Shown piece after piece: positions 1-6,491 of a stretch of 54,049 nt of DNA; the stretch's first letter is position 1; every line of letters starts with the position of its first letter. A program made the translations under genes and the position numbers. The notes below the pieces were generated by a model that was not told the origin of the DNA, did not search any database, and saw only the letters and a list, made by a program, of their open reading frames with translations. This DNA is from Sporosarcina highlanderae (GTDB lineage Bacteria; Bacillota; Bacilli; Bacillales_A; Planococcaceae): the NCBI RefSeq assembly GCF_030433715.1, contig NZ_JAROCC010000017.1:1-54049 (forward strand), written 5' to 3'.

Positions 1-1067
1 ATAGTATTCTTTGTTTTTGCCCGTAAGGAGATCATTGACATTACCATGAAATAGAGAATTTTCCTTAACCTTCGGTTCTCCCGTTTATTAATCCGGTCCT
101 GGTACTGGAGTTTCCCAGATTGGTGCCTTTGAATATCAATCCCCGCGTATGCATTGATCTGTTTTGGATTCTTAAAGCGTCGAATGTCACCTAACTCACC
201 GATTATTCTTACGGCTGTTGTTTCTCCGATTCCTGGAAATGACACGAGCACTTTAAAGTCTACTCTTTCCTTTGATAATTCCACCATCTGTCTGATGATG
301 TCCTTTTTCTGTTTCATCAGTTCCAAAATGCGCTTTGCATAGTGCTTTAAATGGTGGCAACGGACGTCTCCCGGTCTGATAGCCGAATAGGAATTCTCTG
401 CTGCGGTGAATAATAATGCTGCTTCTTCCTCCGCTTTCTGATCAGATATATTCTTACGGGTTGCCTGTTTGATTTGGTTGTGTAAATCCTTTTTTGAAAG
501 GTTTTGTAAACAAGCAGGATGTGGATAGAGCTGGACGATATTCAAAAACATGGCTGAGCTCTTTGAAAACACTTTTTCCAATAGTGGAAAGCTTAACTGT
601 AAGAACGCATGTAACCGATTGTAGTGATGTCTAATTTCCTTTTCAATCTCTTCGTAGTAGCGTCCCAGCGCTCGCATCTGTTCAAAATAGTCCTCTTGTA
701 CGTATGTTTCCTGCCGGTCAGATTTGAAATGGGATTTGGCCAGTTCATGGGCATCACTGATATCCGTCTTATGACGGCGCATGGCAGCCATCTGAAGCTT
801 AGCTTCCAATGGGTTTAGGCGCATATAAGGATAGTGTTGTGCCTGCAAAAAGCACTCAAGCCCTTTTGAATAGACGCCTGTAGCCTCGAAGACAATCTCA
901 GGCATTTGGCCGTCTTGTTTCCTCAGTGATTCTATTCGCTCTTTTAATGATTGGAAGCCCGTTACTGTATGTTCCAATTCACCTTCAAATTGACAGCGTT
1001 GATTGTGATCATAGACAACCATTGTACTTTTTCCCATACTTACATCAAAAGCCATTACATGTTTCAT
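1..1067 (-). CDS. IS110-family transposase (3' end beyond window)
   Basis: The minus strand is open from an ATG at 1067, preceded by an AGGAGGAAGA ribosome site, to the left edge without a stop, so about 355 residues are visible and the C-terminus is missing. The N-terminus has the RuvC-like DEDD arrangement of IS110 recombinases: an Asp in MAFDVSMGKST, a Glu in VFEATGVYS, and Asp residues in RRHKTDISDAHELA. Around residues 275-320 lies the Transposase_20 region (FPGIGETTAVRIIGELGD, then INAYAGID and HQSGK). IS110 enzymes typically have about 400 residues, so only some 40-60 are cut off. IS110 recombinases are known to be guided by a bridge RNA from the element's non-coding end. No frameshift or internal stop was seen, so the gene may be intact. 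Confidence 0.93.
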   Translation of the reverse strand, partial: MKHVMAFDVSMGKSTMVVYDHNQRCQFEGELEHTVTGFQSLKERIESLRKQDGQMPEIVFEATGVYSKGLECFLQAQHYPYMRLNPLEAKLQMAAMRRHKTDISDAHELAKSHFKSDRQETYVQEDYFEQMRALGRYYEEIEKEIRHHYNRLHAFLQLSFPLLEKVFSKSSAMFLNIVQLYPHPACLQNLSKKDLHNQIKQATRKNISDQKAEEEAALLFTAAENSYSAIRPGDVRCHHLKHYAKRILELMKQKKDIIRQMVELSKERVDFKVLVSFPGIGETTAVRIIGELGDIRRFKNPKQINAYAGIDIQRHQSGKLQYQDRINKRENRRLRKILYFMVMSMISLRAKTKNT

Positions 1068-1080
1068 CTTTCTTCCTCCT

Positions 1081-1250
1081 GGTGACAACTCATAGAAGTC
1101 CTTCACAGTGCCTCATCGATTCCATTTTCTTATACACGACCTCAAGGGCCCAACATACTAAACTGATTCTAATAAGGGTGTGAAGTTAGTCGGTTTCCTT
1201 ATACGGATTCAAAGATCCCAGCGTCCGCACGACTTTCCTTCACTTCTACT
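1081..1250 (-). ncRNA. candidate IS110 bridge RNA region
   Basis: These roughly 170 bases lie between the transposase ribosome site and the hairpin at 1261-1294, and contain no credible ORF. In IS110-type elements the bridge RNA that pairs with donor and target DNA is encoded in the non-coding end upstream of the recombinase gene, which is the position here. I did not fold the RNA or identify the two guide loops, so this is inference from position. Confidence 0.4.
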
Positions 1251-1260
1251 ATAAAAAAAT

Positions 1261-1294
1261 AGTAGCACAAACCATGGCCATGGTCTGCACTACT
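1261..1294 (-). terminator. hairpin plus T-run at the outer end of the IS110 element
   Basis: A 34-nt inverted repeat centred on ACCATGG/CCATGGT has 17-nt arms that pair throughout if three G-U pairs are allowed. Read on the minus strand it is followed at once by ATTTTTTTAT, the form of an intrinsic terminator. It would stop outside transcripts from entering the transposase gene, a known self-limiting feature of insertion sequences. Confidence 0.6.
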
Positions 1295-1306
1295 AATGTT
1301 AGTATG

Positions 1307-1484
1307 TTTCCGCGGGGCGGGCGGTGAGCCTCCTCGTCCGCGACGCTACGCTTTCGCTACCTGCGGGGTCTCACCTGACCCGCTGATCCCGCAGGAAAAG
1401 CCGTAATGAAGGACGGCTTTTGCGAACAAAAGCGAAGCGTTGAGAGCATATCTTTGCACTTCGCCGCCTTCCGCTCCAATCAAC
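1307..1484 (+). repeat. dispersed GC-rich palindromic repeat, copy A (interrupted by the IS)
   Basis: The stretch reads GGGCGGGCGGTGAGCCTCC, then GCGGGGTCTCACCTG, and ends with CCTTCCGCTCCAATCAAC. The same blocks occur inverted in copy B at 1919-2045. The expected opening end, beginning with GTTGATT as in copies B and C, is missing here and IS110 sequence stands in its place. About 60 extra bases lie between the GCAGGA and GCACTTCGCC blocks, including a 9-bp hairpin with arms 1396-1404 and 1413-1421. Confidence 0.8.
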
Positions 1485-1539
1485 GGAAATCATAAATATT
1501 TTTGTGTGGTTTTATAAATGTTTTGGGGGTGAAAGGTTA

Positions 1540-1734
1540 ATGGAAATGATCCCTTTGATCATCGGTTTCTATTTTTCACCTATATTGGCTATTATTTTTT
1601 GTTTGAATCTTGTTGAAGTGATAAAAAAAGTAAAGAATGACCAGCCAACTTCCAGTAATTCGTTTTGGATGACAGTATCTTTTGCTCTGATTGTATGGAC
1701 CATTTGTGCTTCAGTTATTATGACTGCAGCTTAA
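1540..1734 (+). CDS. small two-helix membrane protein of unknown function
   Basis: This 64-residue ORF starts at the ATG at 1540, behind GGGGGTGAAAGG. It has two hydrophobic segments, roughly residues 4-24 and 43-62, separated by a short basic and polar loop (KKVKNDQPTSSNS), so a hairpin membrane protein is likely. I do not recognise a family. It lies between two copies of the dispersed repeat, has no obvious terminator, and may be lineage-specific. The ribosome site and hydrophobic pattern support a real gene. Confidence 0.5.
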   Translation: MEMIPLIIGFYFSPILAIIFCLNLVEVIKKVKNDQPTSSNSFWMTVSFALIVWTICASVIMTAA

Positions 1735-1918
1735 AAGAGTCGTCGTAACTATAACAAAGTGAAAAGTTGTTAAGGGGGAAGAAGTTTATAAATATTAGAT
1801 TTTACTTGAATTTATATCCCGATATTTCTGTGGAGGAATGGACTTTCAAGAGCCCAAAGGAGATTTTTGAAGAAGGAAACTATATAGAGAACTATAAGTG
1901 GATTTTTGCGCACACTAA

Positions 1919-2045
1919 GTTGATTGAAGTGGAAGGCGGCGACTCCTTGGGGATTAGCGTGACAGGTGAGACCCCGCAGAAGCGTAGCGACGAGGAGGCT
2001 CACCGCGCGCCCCCAGGAAAGCGTCCGCCTGGAACGGAAATCAAC
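1919..2045 (-). repeat. dispersed GC-rich palindromic repeat, copy B (complete)
   Basis: This 127-bp element starts with GTTGATT and ends with AATCAAC, so it has inverted ends. Internally it has ACAGGTGAGACCCCGCAG and GAGGAGGCTCACCGCGC, which are the reverse complement of blocks in copy A. Self-complementary GGTGAG/CTCACC segments would fold into a long hairpin. It is much more GC-rich than its surroundings. Confidence 0.85.
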
Positions 2046-2081
2046 TGTTTACTCTATACTCTAGGCAATCTTGGAAAGTTG

Positions 2082-2090
2082 TGTTATAAT
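2082..2090 (+). promoter_or_regulatory. extended -10 promoter of fadH
   Basis: TGTTATAAT fits the TGnTATAAT extended -10 element. No good -35 is seen at 17 bp. It lies three bases before the FadR-type operator and about 40 bp before the fadH start codon. Confidence 0.55.
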
Positions 2091-2092
2091 TT

Positions 2093-2110
2093 TGAATGAA
2101 TACTCATTCA
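2093..2110 (+). promoter_or_regulatory. FadR (TetR-family) operator
   Basis: TGAATGAATACTCATTCA is an inverted repeat of TGAATGA and TCATTCA around four bases. It matches the operator known for B. subtilis FadR, which represses beta-oxidation genes and is released by long-chain acyl-CoA; fadH-fadG belongs to that regulon there. Its position directly downstream of the -10 suits repression. Confidence 0.85.
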
Positions 2111-2128
2111 TTACAAAGGGGGATTGTT

Positions 2129-2887
2129 ATGTTTACTGACAAGGTGTTTATTGTAACTGGTGGATCGAATGGTATGGGGAAGTTCATGGCAAAGAAATTT
2201 GCTGATGAAGGTGCCGATGTCATTATTACAGGGCGCGATCTTGATCGATTGGAAGCTGCAAAACAGGAAATTGGAGAGAAAGCGCATATTTATCAAATGG
2301 ATGTGCGCAATCTTGAAAATGTACAAGGTTTAGTTGAATTTGCAGATGATAAATTCGGTAAAATTGATGGTTTGGTAAATAATGCTGCTGGTAATTTCAT
2401 TGTTAAAGCTGAGGATCTTTCTCCGAATGGCTGGAAATCCGTTATTGATATTGTATTGAATGGGACATTCTATTGTACAAGTGCGGTTGGAAACTATTGG
2501 ATTAAGAAGGGACAGAAAGGTTCCATTCTTAATATGCTGGCGACTTATGCATGGGATGCTGGTCCAGGTATTGTCCATTCAGCCGCTGCAAAGGCTGGTG
2601 TTATGTCATTGACGCGCACACTTGCTGTTGAATGGGGAAGAAGCTATGGATTCAGAGTGAATGGCATTGCACCAGGTCCAATTGAGCGAACTGGTGGTGC
2701 AGAGCGTCTGTTTCAGTCAGAAAAAGCAGTTCAACGTACGATCAATTCAGTACCGCTTGGAAGAGTTGGGCAGCCTGAAGAAATCGCTGAATTGGCGGCA
2801 TTCATCATGTCTGATAAAGCGGCATATATGAATGGTGAAATCGTAACGTTAGACGGCGGACAGTGGTTGAACCAGTATCCGTTTTAA
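2129..2887 (+). CDS. fadH: 2,4-dienoyl-CoA reductase (FadH/YkuF)
   Basis: The product is a 252-residue short-chain dehydrogenase that uses NADPH to reduce 2,4-dienoyl-CoA during beta-oxidation of unsaturated fatty acids. The Rossmann motif is TGGSNGMG near residue 11, the NNAAGN motif is near residue 88, and the Lys sits in HSAAAKAG. The usual Tyr of the SDR YxxxK signature is replaced by Ser, as also seen in dienoyl-CoA reductases. The ATG at 2129 follows AAAGGGGGAT; an upstream in-frame ATG at 2096 lies inside the operator and is not used. No fadG follows, unlike B. subtilis. Confidence 0.92.
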   Translation: MFTDKVFIVTGGSNGMGKFMAKKFADEGADVIITGRDLDRLEAAKQEIGEKAHIYQMDVRNLENVQGLVEFADDKFGKIDGLVNNAAGNFIVKAEDLSPNGWKSVIDIVLNGTFYCTSAVGNYWIKKGQKGSILNMLATYAWDAGPGIVHSAAAKAGVMSLTRTLAVEWGRSYGFRVNGIAPGPIERTGGAERLFQSEKAVQRTINSVPLGRVGQPEEIAELAAFIMSDKAAYMNGEIVTLDGGQWLNQYPF

Positions 2888-2900
2888 TAATTCAACATAT

Positions 2901-3060
2901 GCTTATTATGCGCAATTGAAGGCGGATATGCGTATTTTGGAGGATTTATGAGCTTTTCAAAGGATTTATAATTATTTAGATTTATTTATGAGTGTTTACA
3001 GGGATTTATGCGTTTTTGAGATGAAATATGCATGTTTCAATTGATTTATGCGTATTGCGA
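2901..3060 (+). repeat. tandem array, eight units of exactly 20 nt
   Basis: Starting at 2901, each 20-base block places ATG (once ATA) at positions 8-10. The blocks agree on a loose consensus close to GGATTTATGCGTNTTTNAA. The phase holds for eight blocks to 3060 and is lost at 3061. Although degenerate in sequence, spacing is invariant. It fills most of the gap between fadH and the next gene. Function unknown. Confidence 0.8.
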
Positions 3061-3151
3061 AGGAACATTTATAGATGTAGCCAGTATTGTTTTCATGAAT
3101 AAACACATTCTAACTTCGACACTTATAGTGGAAGGGAGAATTGGATTCAAT

Positions 3152-3382
3152 ATGGCTATTTGGATTGTTCCGTTGGCAATTGTATTTATTATCATTGGTA
3201 TTATAGGATGGAGAGCTGTGAGGGTCTGGGATACTGCTGTAGTGCTTAACGAAAAGGATCAACGTGTTGCAGATGCAGTAGAAGATCATCCCTTTACGCT
3301 CAATCCTATTATATGGGTGATCGGTGTCGCGGCGTTATTTATCCTCTTTGTGATTTTCTTTTACTGGGCCTCTTCCATATAG
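3152..3382 (+). CDS. small two-helix membrane protein of unknown function
   Basis: The product is a 76-residue protein with hydrophobic segments at about residues 3-20 and 53-74 and a charged middle part (VLNEKDQRVADAVEDHPF). The ATG at 3152 is the most likely start, although AGGGAG lies 13 bases upstream, which is long. An in-frame ORF extends back to 3032, but that part is the translation of the 20-nt repeat array and is discounted. I do not recognise the family. Confidence 0.6.
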   Translation: MAIWIVPLAIVFIIIGIIGWRAVRVWDTAVVLNEKDQRVADAVEDHPFTLNPIIWVIGVAALFILFVIFFYWASSI

Positions 3383-3525
3383 GAAGGGGTTTCCTTTTTG
3401 TTTGCGAAACCTGTCCAGCTCCGGGCGCTTTTCTTTTGATTTCGGTGGGATGTTCACTGTCGCTTATGGTATGATAGATTTGTAGAATTGTTTTGTAGCT
3501 TGTGAACAGAAGGAGCGATATTTCT

Positions 3526-3963
3526 ATGATTTCTCTAAATAACAGGGATTTTCTTTATGTGCCGATTGCCGATTATCTTATTCCTGCCGAAAAAGTGGCC
3601 CATGTGCAAATCGGCAATAATGCGGAACACGCCCTTCTCGTCCTTACGAAAACCGGTTATTCTGCAATACCTGTCATTGATTCAAAAAACCAACTAAAAG
3701 GACTTCTTGGAATTGGTATGATCACGGATTCCATTTTGGGGATGGAAAGAATCGAATATGAAAAGCTTGCAGACTTGAAGGTGGACCAAATCATGCAAAC
3801 GGATATTCCGAACATAAAAACTACTGACAAGTTCCAAAAGGGCTTGGACCTGCTAATTAATCATACTTTTCTCTGTGTAACTGAAGAGGACGGTACTTTT
3901 GCGGGTATACTGACGAGAAGAGTCATGCTGAAGGAATTCAAGAAATACATCTACAAGAATTAA
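3526..3963 (+). CDS. darB: c-di-AMP-binding CBS-domain protein (DarB/CbpB, YkuL)
   Basis: The product is a 145-residue protein made of two CBS domains, about residues 10-65 and 80-142, close to the 147 residues of B. subtilis YkuL/DarB. The position next to ccpC is also the same. DarB binds c-di-AMP. In its free form the B. subtilis protein is reported to interact with the (p)ppGpp synthetase Rel and with pyruvate carboxylase, linking potassium/c-di-AMP status to stringent response and anaplerosis. AAGGAG lies 10 bases before the ATG at 3526; the in-frame upstream codons (MNRRSDIS) include the ribosome site and are excluded. Confidence 0.85.
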   Translation: MISLNNRDFLYVPIADYLIPAEKVAHVQIGNNAEHALLVLTKTGYSAIPVIDSKNQLKGLLGIGMITDSILGMERIEYEKLADLKVDQIMQTDIPNIKTTDKFQKGLDLLINHTFLCVTEEDGTFAGILTRRVMLKEFKKYIYKN

Positions 3964-3991
3964 TCATGTTCAATGTGTGATCATTGAAGAG

Positions 3992-4016
3992 AAAGGCTCC
4001 AATTGGGGCCTTTTAC
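3992..4016 (+). terminator. intrinsic terminator after darB
   Basis: AAAGGCTCCAATTGGGGCCTTTT forms a short stem (AAGGC.CC with GG.GCCTT) around AATT, followed by T-rich sequence. It separates darB from the MFS gene. Confidence 0.7.
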
Positions 4017-4048
4017 TGTTTTTATTTATTGTTGAAAGGAGAATTGTC

Positions 4049-5533
4049 GTGGATGTACATAAAAAAACAAAGCGCCCACTTGTTCTGATTTCGGTCATGC
4101 TTGCCATGTTCGTCGGTGCAGTGGAGGCAACGATCGTTTCTACTGCAATGCCTGCAATTGCAGCAGAGCTTGGTGGTTTTTCTAGATATAGTTGGATATT
4201 TTCATCATATTTGTTGATGAGTACTGTCACTGTCCTTATTTATGGAAAGTTGGCTGACATATTTGGTCGTAAACCGATCTTGTTTCTTGGAATGGCAATT
4301 TTTCTTATTGGCTCGATACTTTGTGGCTTTGCAGGATCGATGGAACAACTTATCATTTACCGATTGATCCAAGGGTTAGGAGCAGGGGCGGTCATGCCGA
4401 TTGCAACGACTATTGTGGGAGATATCTACTCGACAAAGGAACGTGCTAAAATCCAAGGTTATTTATCAAGTGTTTGGGGTGTTTCTGCTGTTTCGGGTCC
4501 TGTCATTGGTGGATTGATCGTCCAGTATATGGATTGGAAGTATGTTTTCTGGGTTAATGTACCACTTGGGTTGCTTGCGGTAGCTGGCGTGTTTTTCTTT
4601 CTCCATGAACCTGTAGTTGAACGGAAAGTTGCAATTGACTTCAAAGGGGCAGCACTCCTTGCAACTTCATTGTCAGTTATCCTGTTTTGGCTTGTTGAGG
4701 GTGGGCAATCATTCGACAGGGCATCTTTATTAAGTCTTTTGCTTATAGTCTTTGGGGTTGGGTTGTTTTCATTTTTCATATGGATCGAACGGAAGGCTGC
4801 GGATCCGATGATGCCGTTCGCCATTTGGAAAAATCCAGTCATTCTTTACGCGAATCTTGTTTCATTGACTACCGGAGTCATAATGATAGGCGTTTCCTCA
4901 TATTTACCAACATTTGTGACAGGGGTAATGGAACAGCCCGCCATTATTGCTGGGTTTACACTGACAGCCATGTCGATAGGATGGCCTATCGCCTCTTCGG
5001 TTGCAGGGCATCTTTTAATTAAATTCGGTACTTTTAAAGTTTCATTCGCCGGTGGGTTATCACTAATTTTGGGTGGGATTTTATTCGTATTGATGACTAG
5101 TGGATCAGGACCTTTATGGGCTGCGTTTTCAAGCTTTTTCATCGGTGTAGGAATGGGGTTGACGAGCACAGCATTCATTGTAACTATTCAGGGGACTGTT
5201 AGCCGGGAACAACGCGGTTCCGCGACTGCGGCGAATATGTTCATGCGTAATTTTGGAAACACGGTAGGAGCCGCAATTTTTGGCGCAGTGCTAAATGGTT
5301 CGTTGCTGGCGATTTTCAAACAGAAAGAACTAGATTTTGAAGTAAATGATATTAATCTTCTTTTAACTGAAGAAGCAAGGTCAACATTGTCTGTTTTCAA
5401 AATGGAAGAATTGCAATACGCACTGGATGGTTCATTACAATGGGTGTATATCGCAGTGTTAGTTTTTGCTGTAATAAGCCTGTTACTTATTTTACGGATT
5501 CCTCGAGGAGTGGTTCAATATGACGACAACTGA
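4049..5533 (+). CDS. MFS drug:H+ antiporter, DHA2 (14-TM) family
   Basis: The product is a 494-residue transporter of the EmrB/QacA type. Motif A (GKLADIFGRKP) follows the second helix, and the motif C-like segment GPVIGGLIVQ lies near residue 150. About 14 hydrophobic segments are visible, matching the DHA2 family. It probably exports a drug or metabolite; the substrate cannot be read from sequence. The GTG at 4049 follows AAAGGAG at good spacing; an earlier in-frame ATG would include the terminator of darB. Its 3' end overlaps ccpC by 14 nt, so the two are probably co-translated. Confidence 0.85.
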   Translation: MDVHKKTKRPLVLISVMLAMFVGAVEATIVSTAMPAIAAELGGFSRYSWIFSSYLLMSTVTVLIYGKLADIFGRKPILFLGMAIFLIGSILCGFAGSMEQLIIYRLIQGLGAGAVMPIATTIVGDIYSTKERAKIQGYLSSVWGVSAVSGPVIGGLIVQYMDWKYVFWVNVPLGLLAVAGVFFFLHEPVVERKVAIDFKGAALLATSLSVILFWLVEGGQSFDRASLLSLLLIVFGVGLFSFFIWIERKAADPMMPFAIWKNPVILYANLVSLTTGVIMIGVSSYLPTFVTGVMEQPAIIAGFTLTAMSIGWPIASSVAGHLLIKFGTFKVSFAGGLSLILGGILFVLMTSGSGPLWAAFSSFFIGVGMGLTSTAFIVTIQGTVSREQRGSATAANMFMRNFGNTVGAAIFGAVLNGSLLAIFKQKELDFEVNDINLLLTEEARSTLSVFKMEELQYALDGSLQWVYIAVLVFAVISLLLILRIPRGVVQYDDN

Positions 5534-6410
5534 ACTTGAAATTATCAAGGCACTATCGGAGGAGGGTAATATGCGGAAGGCGGCGGAACGGTTATTCCTT
5601 TCGCAGCCTGCGCTCTCCCAACGACTTCAGAATATTGAGAAGGAATGGGGGACATTGCTTTTCATCCGCTCCCAAAAAGGATTGGAACCTACACCAGCTG
5701 GGGAGCTTGTCATCGCATATGCAAAGGAAACAATAATTAAAAAAGAGGAAACGGCAGAAATGATTGCGTCATTAGCGGATAAAGTGCACGGAACGCTAAA
5801 AATTGCGTGTGCGTCAATAGTTGGTCAAACTTGGTTGCCTCAAGTATTGAAGGAATTTGTAGGTGCATATCCGGATGCGAAAATTTCACTGATGACAGGT
5901 TGGAGCTCAGAAATTGTGAAAGCGCTTTATGAAGGAGAAGCCCATATTGGAATTGTACGTGGACAAGTGGATTGGAAGAGTAAAAAAGAATATTTATTCA
6001 GGGATCGACTGTACCTCGTGGACCAAGAAATTACAACGATAGATGAGTTGAAAAATACAAGCAGGCCGTTCATCCAGTTTAAAAGTGATTCGAATTACTA
6101 CATGGAAATTCAAAGGTGGTGGCAACGACATTTCACACAAAATCCTGGGCGTCAAATAACCGTTGACCAGATTGAGACATGTAAACAACTTGCACTGAAT
6201 GGTATCGGTTATGCAATCTTACCGTCAATAACTCTATCAGGTGATGAGGATGTCAACAGGATACCCTTGCTGAATAGTGAGGAGGAATTTGAGTTGACGA
6301 GGGATACATGGCTAATCGGCTATGATTCAACGTTTGCGTTGAAACAAGTGGATGCATTCACTCAAGTTGTAAACAAATATGCTGAAAGATTAAGAAAGGA
6401 ATCAGAATAG
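5520..6410 (+). CDS. ccpC: LysR-family regulator of TCA-cycle genes (CcpC)
   Basis: The product is a 296-residue LysR regulator. The winged helix-turn-helix is at residues 1-60 (MRKAAERLFLSQPALSQRL), followed by the substrate-binding domain. Segments such as GTLKIACASIVGQTWLP, LMTGWSSEIVKALYE, RPFIQFKSDSNYY and QIETCKQLALNGIGYAILPS resemble B. subtilis CcpC, which represses citB and citZ and responds to citrate. In B. subtilis ccpC also lies next to ykuL, as here. The odd point is the 14-nt overlap with an exporter gene upstream. Regulatory targets here are inferred. Confidence 0.87.
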   Translation: MTTTELEIIKALSEEGNMRKAAERLFLSQPALSQRLQNIEKEWGTLLFIRSQKGLEPTPAGELVIAYAKETIIKKEETAEMIASLADKVHGTLKIACASIVGQTWLPQVLKEFVGAYPDAKISLMTGWSSEIVKALYEGEAHIGIVRGQVDWKSKKEYLFRDRLYLVDQEITTIDELKNTSRPFIQFKSDSNYYMEIQRWWQRHFTQNPGRQITVDQIETCKQLALNGIGYAILPSITLSGDEDVNRIPLLNSEEEFELTRDTWLIGYDSTFALKQVDAFTQVVNKYAERLRKESE

Positions 6411-6491
6411 AAGGGAACTTTCCTCTATTCTCTACGTACTAATTAGGAAAGGTCGTAGAAAAATGGCGTTAGATGAGAGGGGGATTTACAT

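Larger units (their letters stand above)
1..1306 (-). mobile_element. IS110-family insertion sequence, left-truncated by the window
   Basis: The element consists of the transposase gene and about 240 bp of non-coding DNA upstream of it. Its outer boundary is placed near 1306, because from about 1307 the sequence becomes the core of a dispersed GC-rich repeat that is also present, complete, at 1919-2045. IS110 elements lack classical terminal inverted repeats, so the exact end cannot be read directly. Confidence 0.75.
1767..2099 (+). other. doubtful ORF that reads into a dispersed repeat
   Basis: An open frame of about 110 codons runs from a TTG at 1767. Its second half, from about residue 52, is the translation of repeat copy B, so the C-terminal part is not conserved coding sequence. 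The first half is A/T-rich, with AAGGGGGAAGAAG upstream but no ATG in frame. It could be the remains of a small gene whose end was replaced by the repeat, or simple noise. Confidence 0.15.

Noticed and set aside
154..1183. Plus-strand ORFs at 154-342, 624-818 and 926-1183
   Set aside because: They lie opposite the uninterrupted IS110 transposase frame on the minus strand and have no family resemblance.
2111..2578. Minus-strand ORFs opposite fadH
   Set aside because: Antisense shadows of a well supported SDR gene, without ribosome sites.
2901..3060. 20-nt array as a string of small ORFs (many ATGs)
   Set aside because: The ATGs lack ribosome sites and 20 is not a multiple of three, so successive units shift frame.
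3032..3151. N-terminal extension of the small membrane protein to 3032
   Set aside because: The extension is the translation of the 20-nt repeat array and its edge, not a conserved protein part.
4459..5178. Minus-strand ORFs of 110-127 codons opposite the DHA2 exporter gene
   Set aside because: Shadows of a membrane-protein gene with its expected motifs; low-complexity reading and no start signals.
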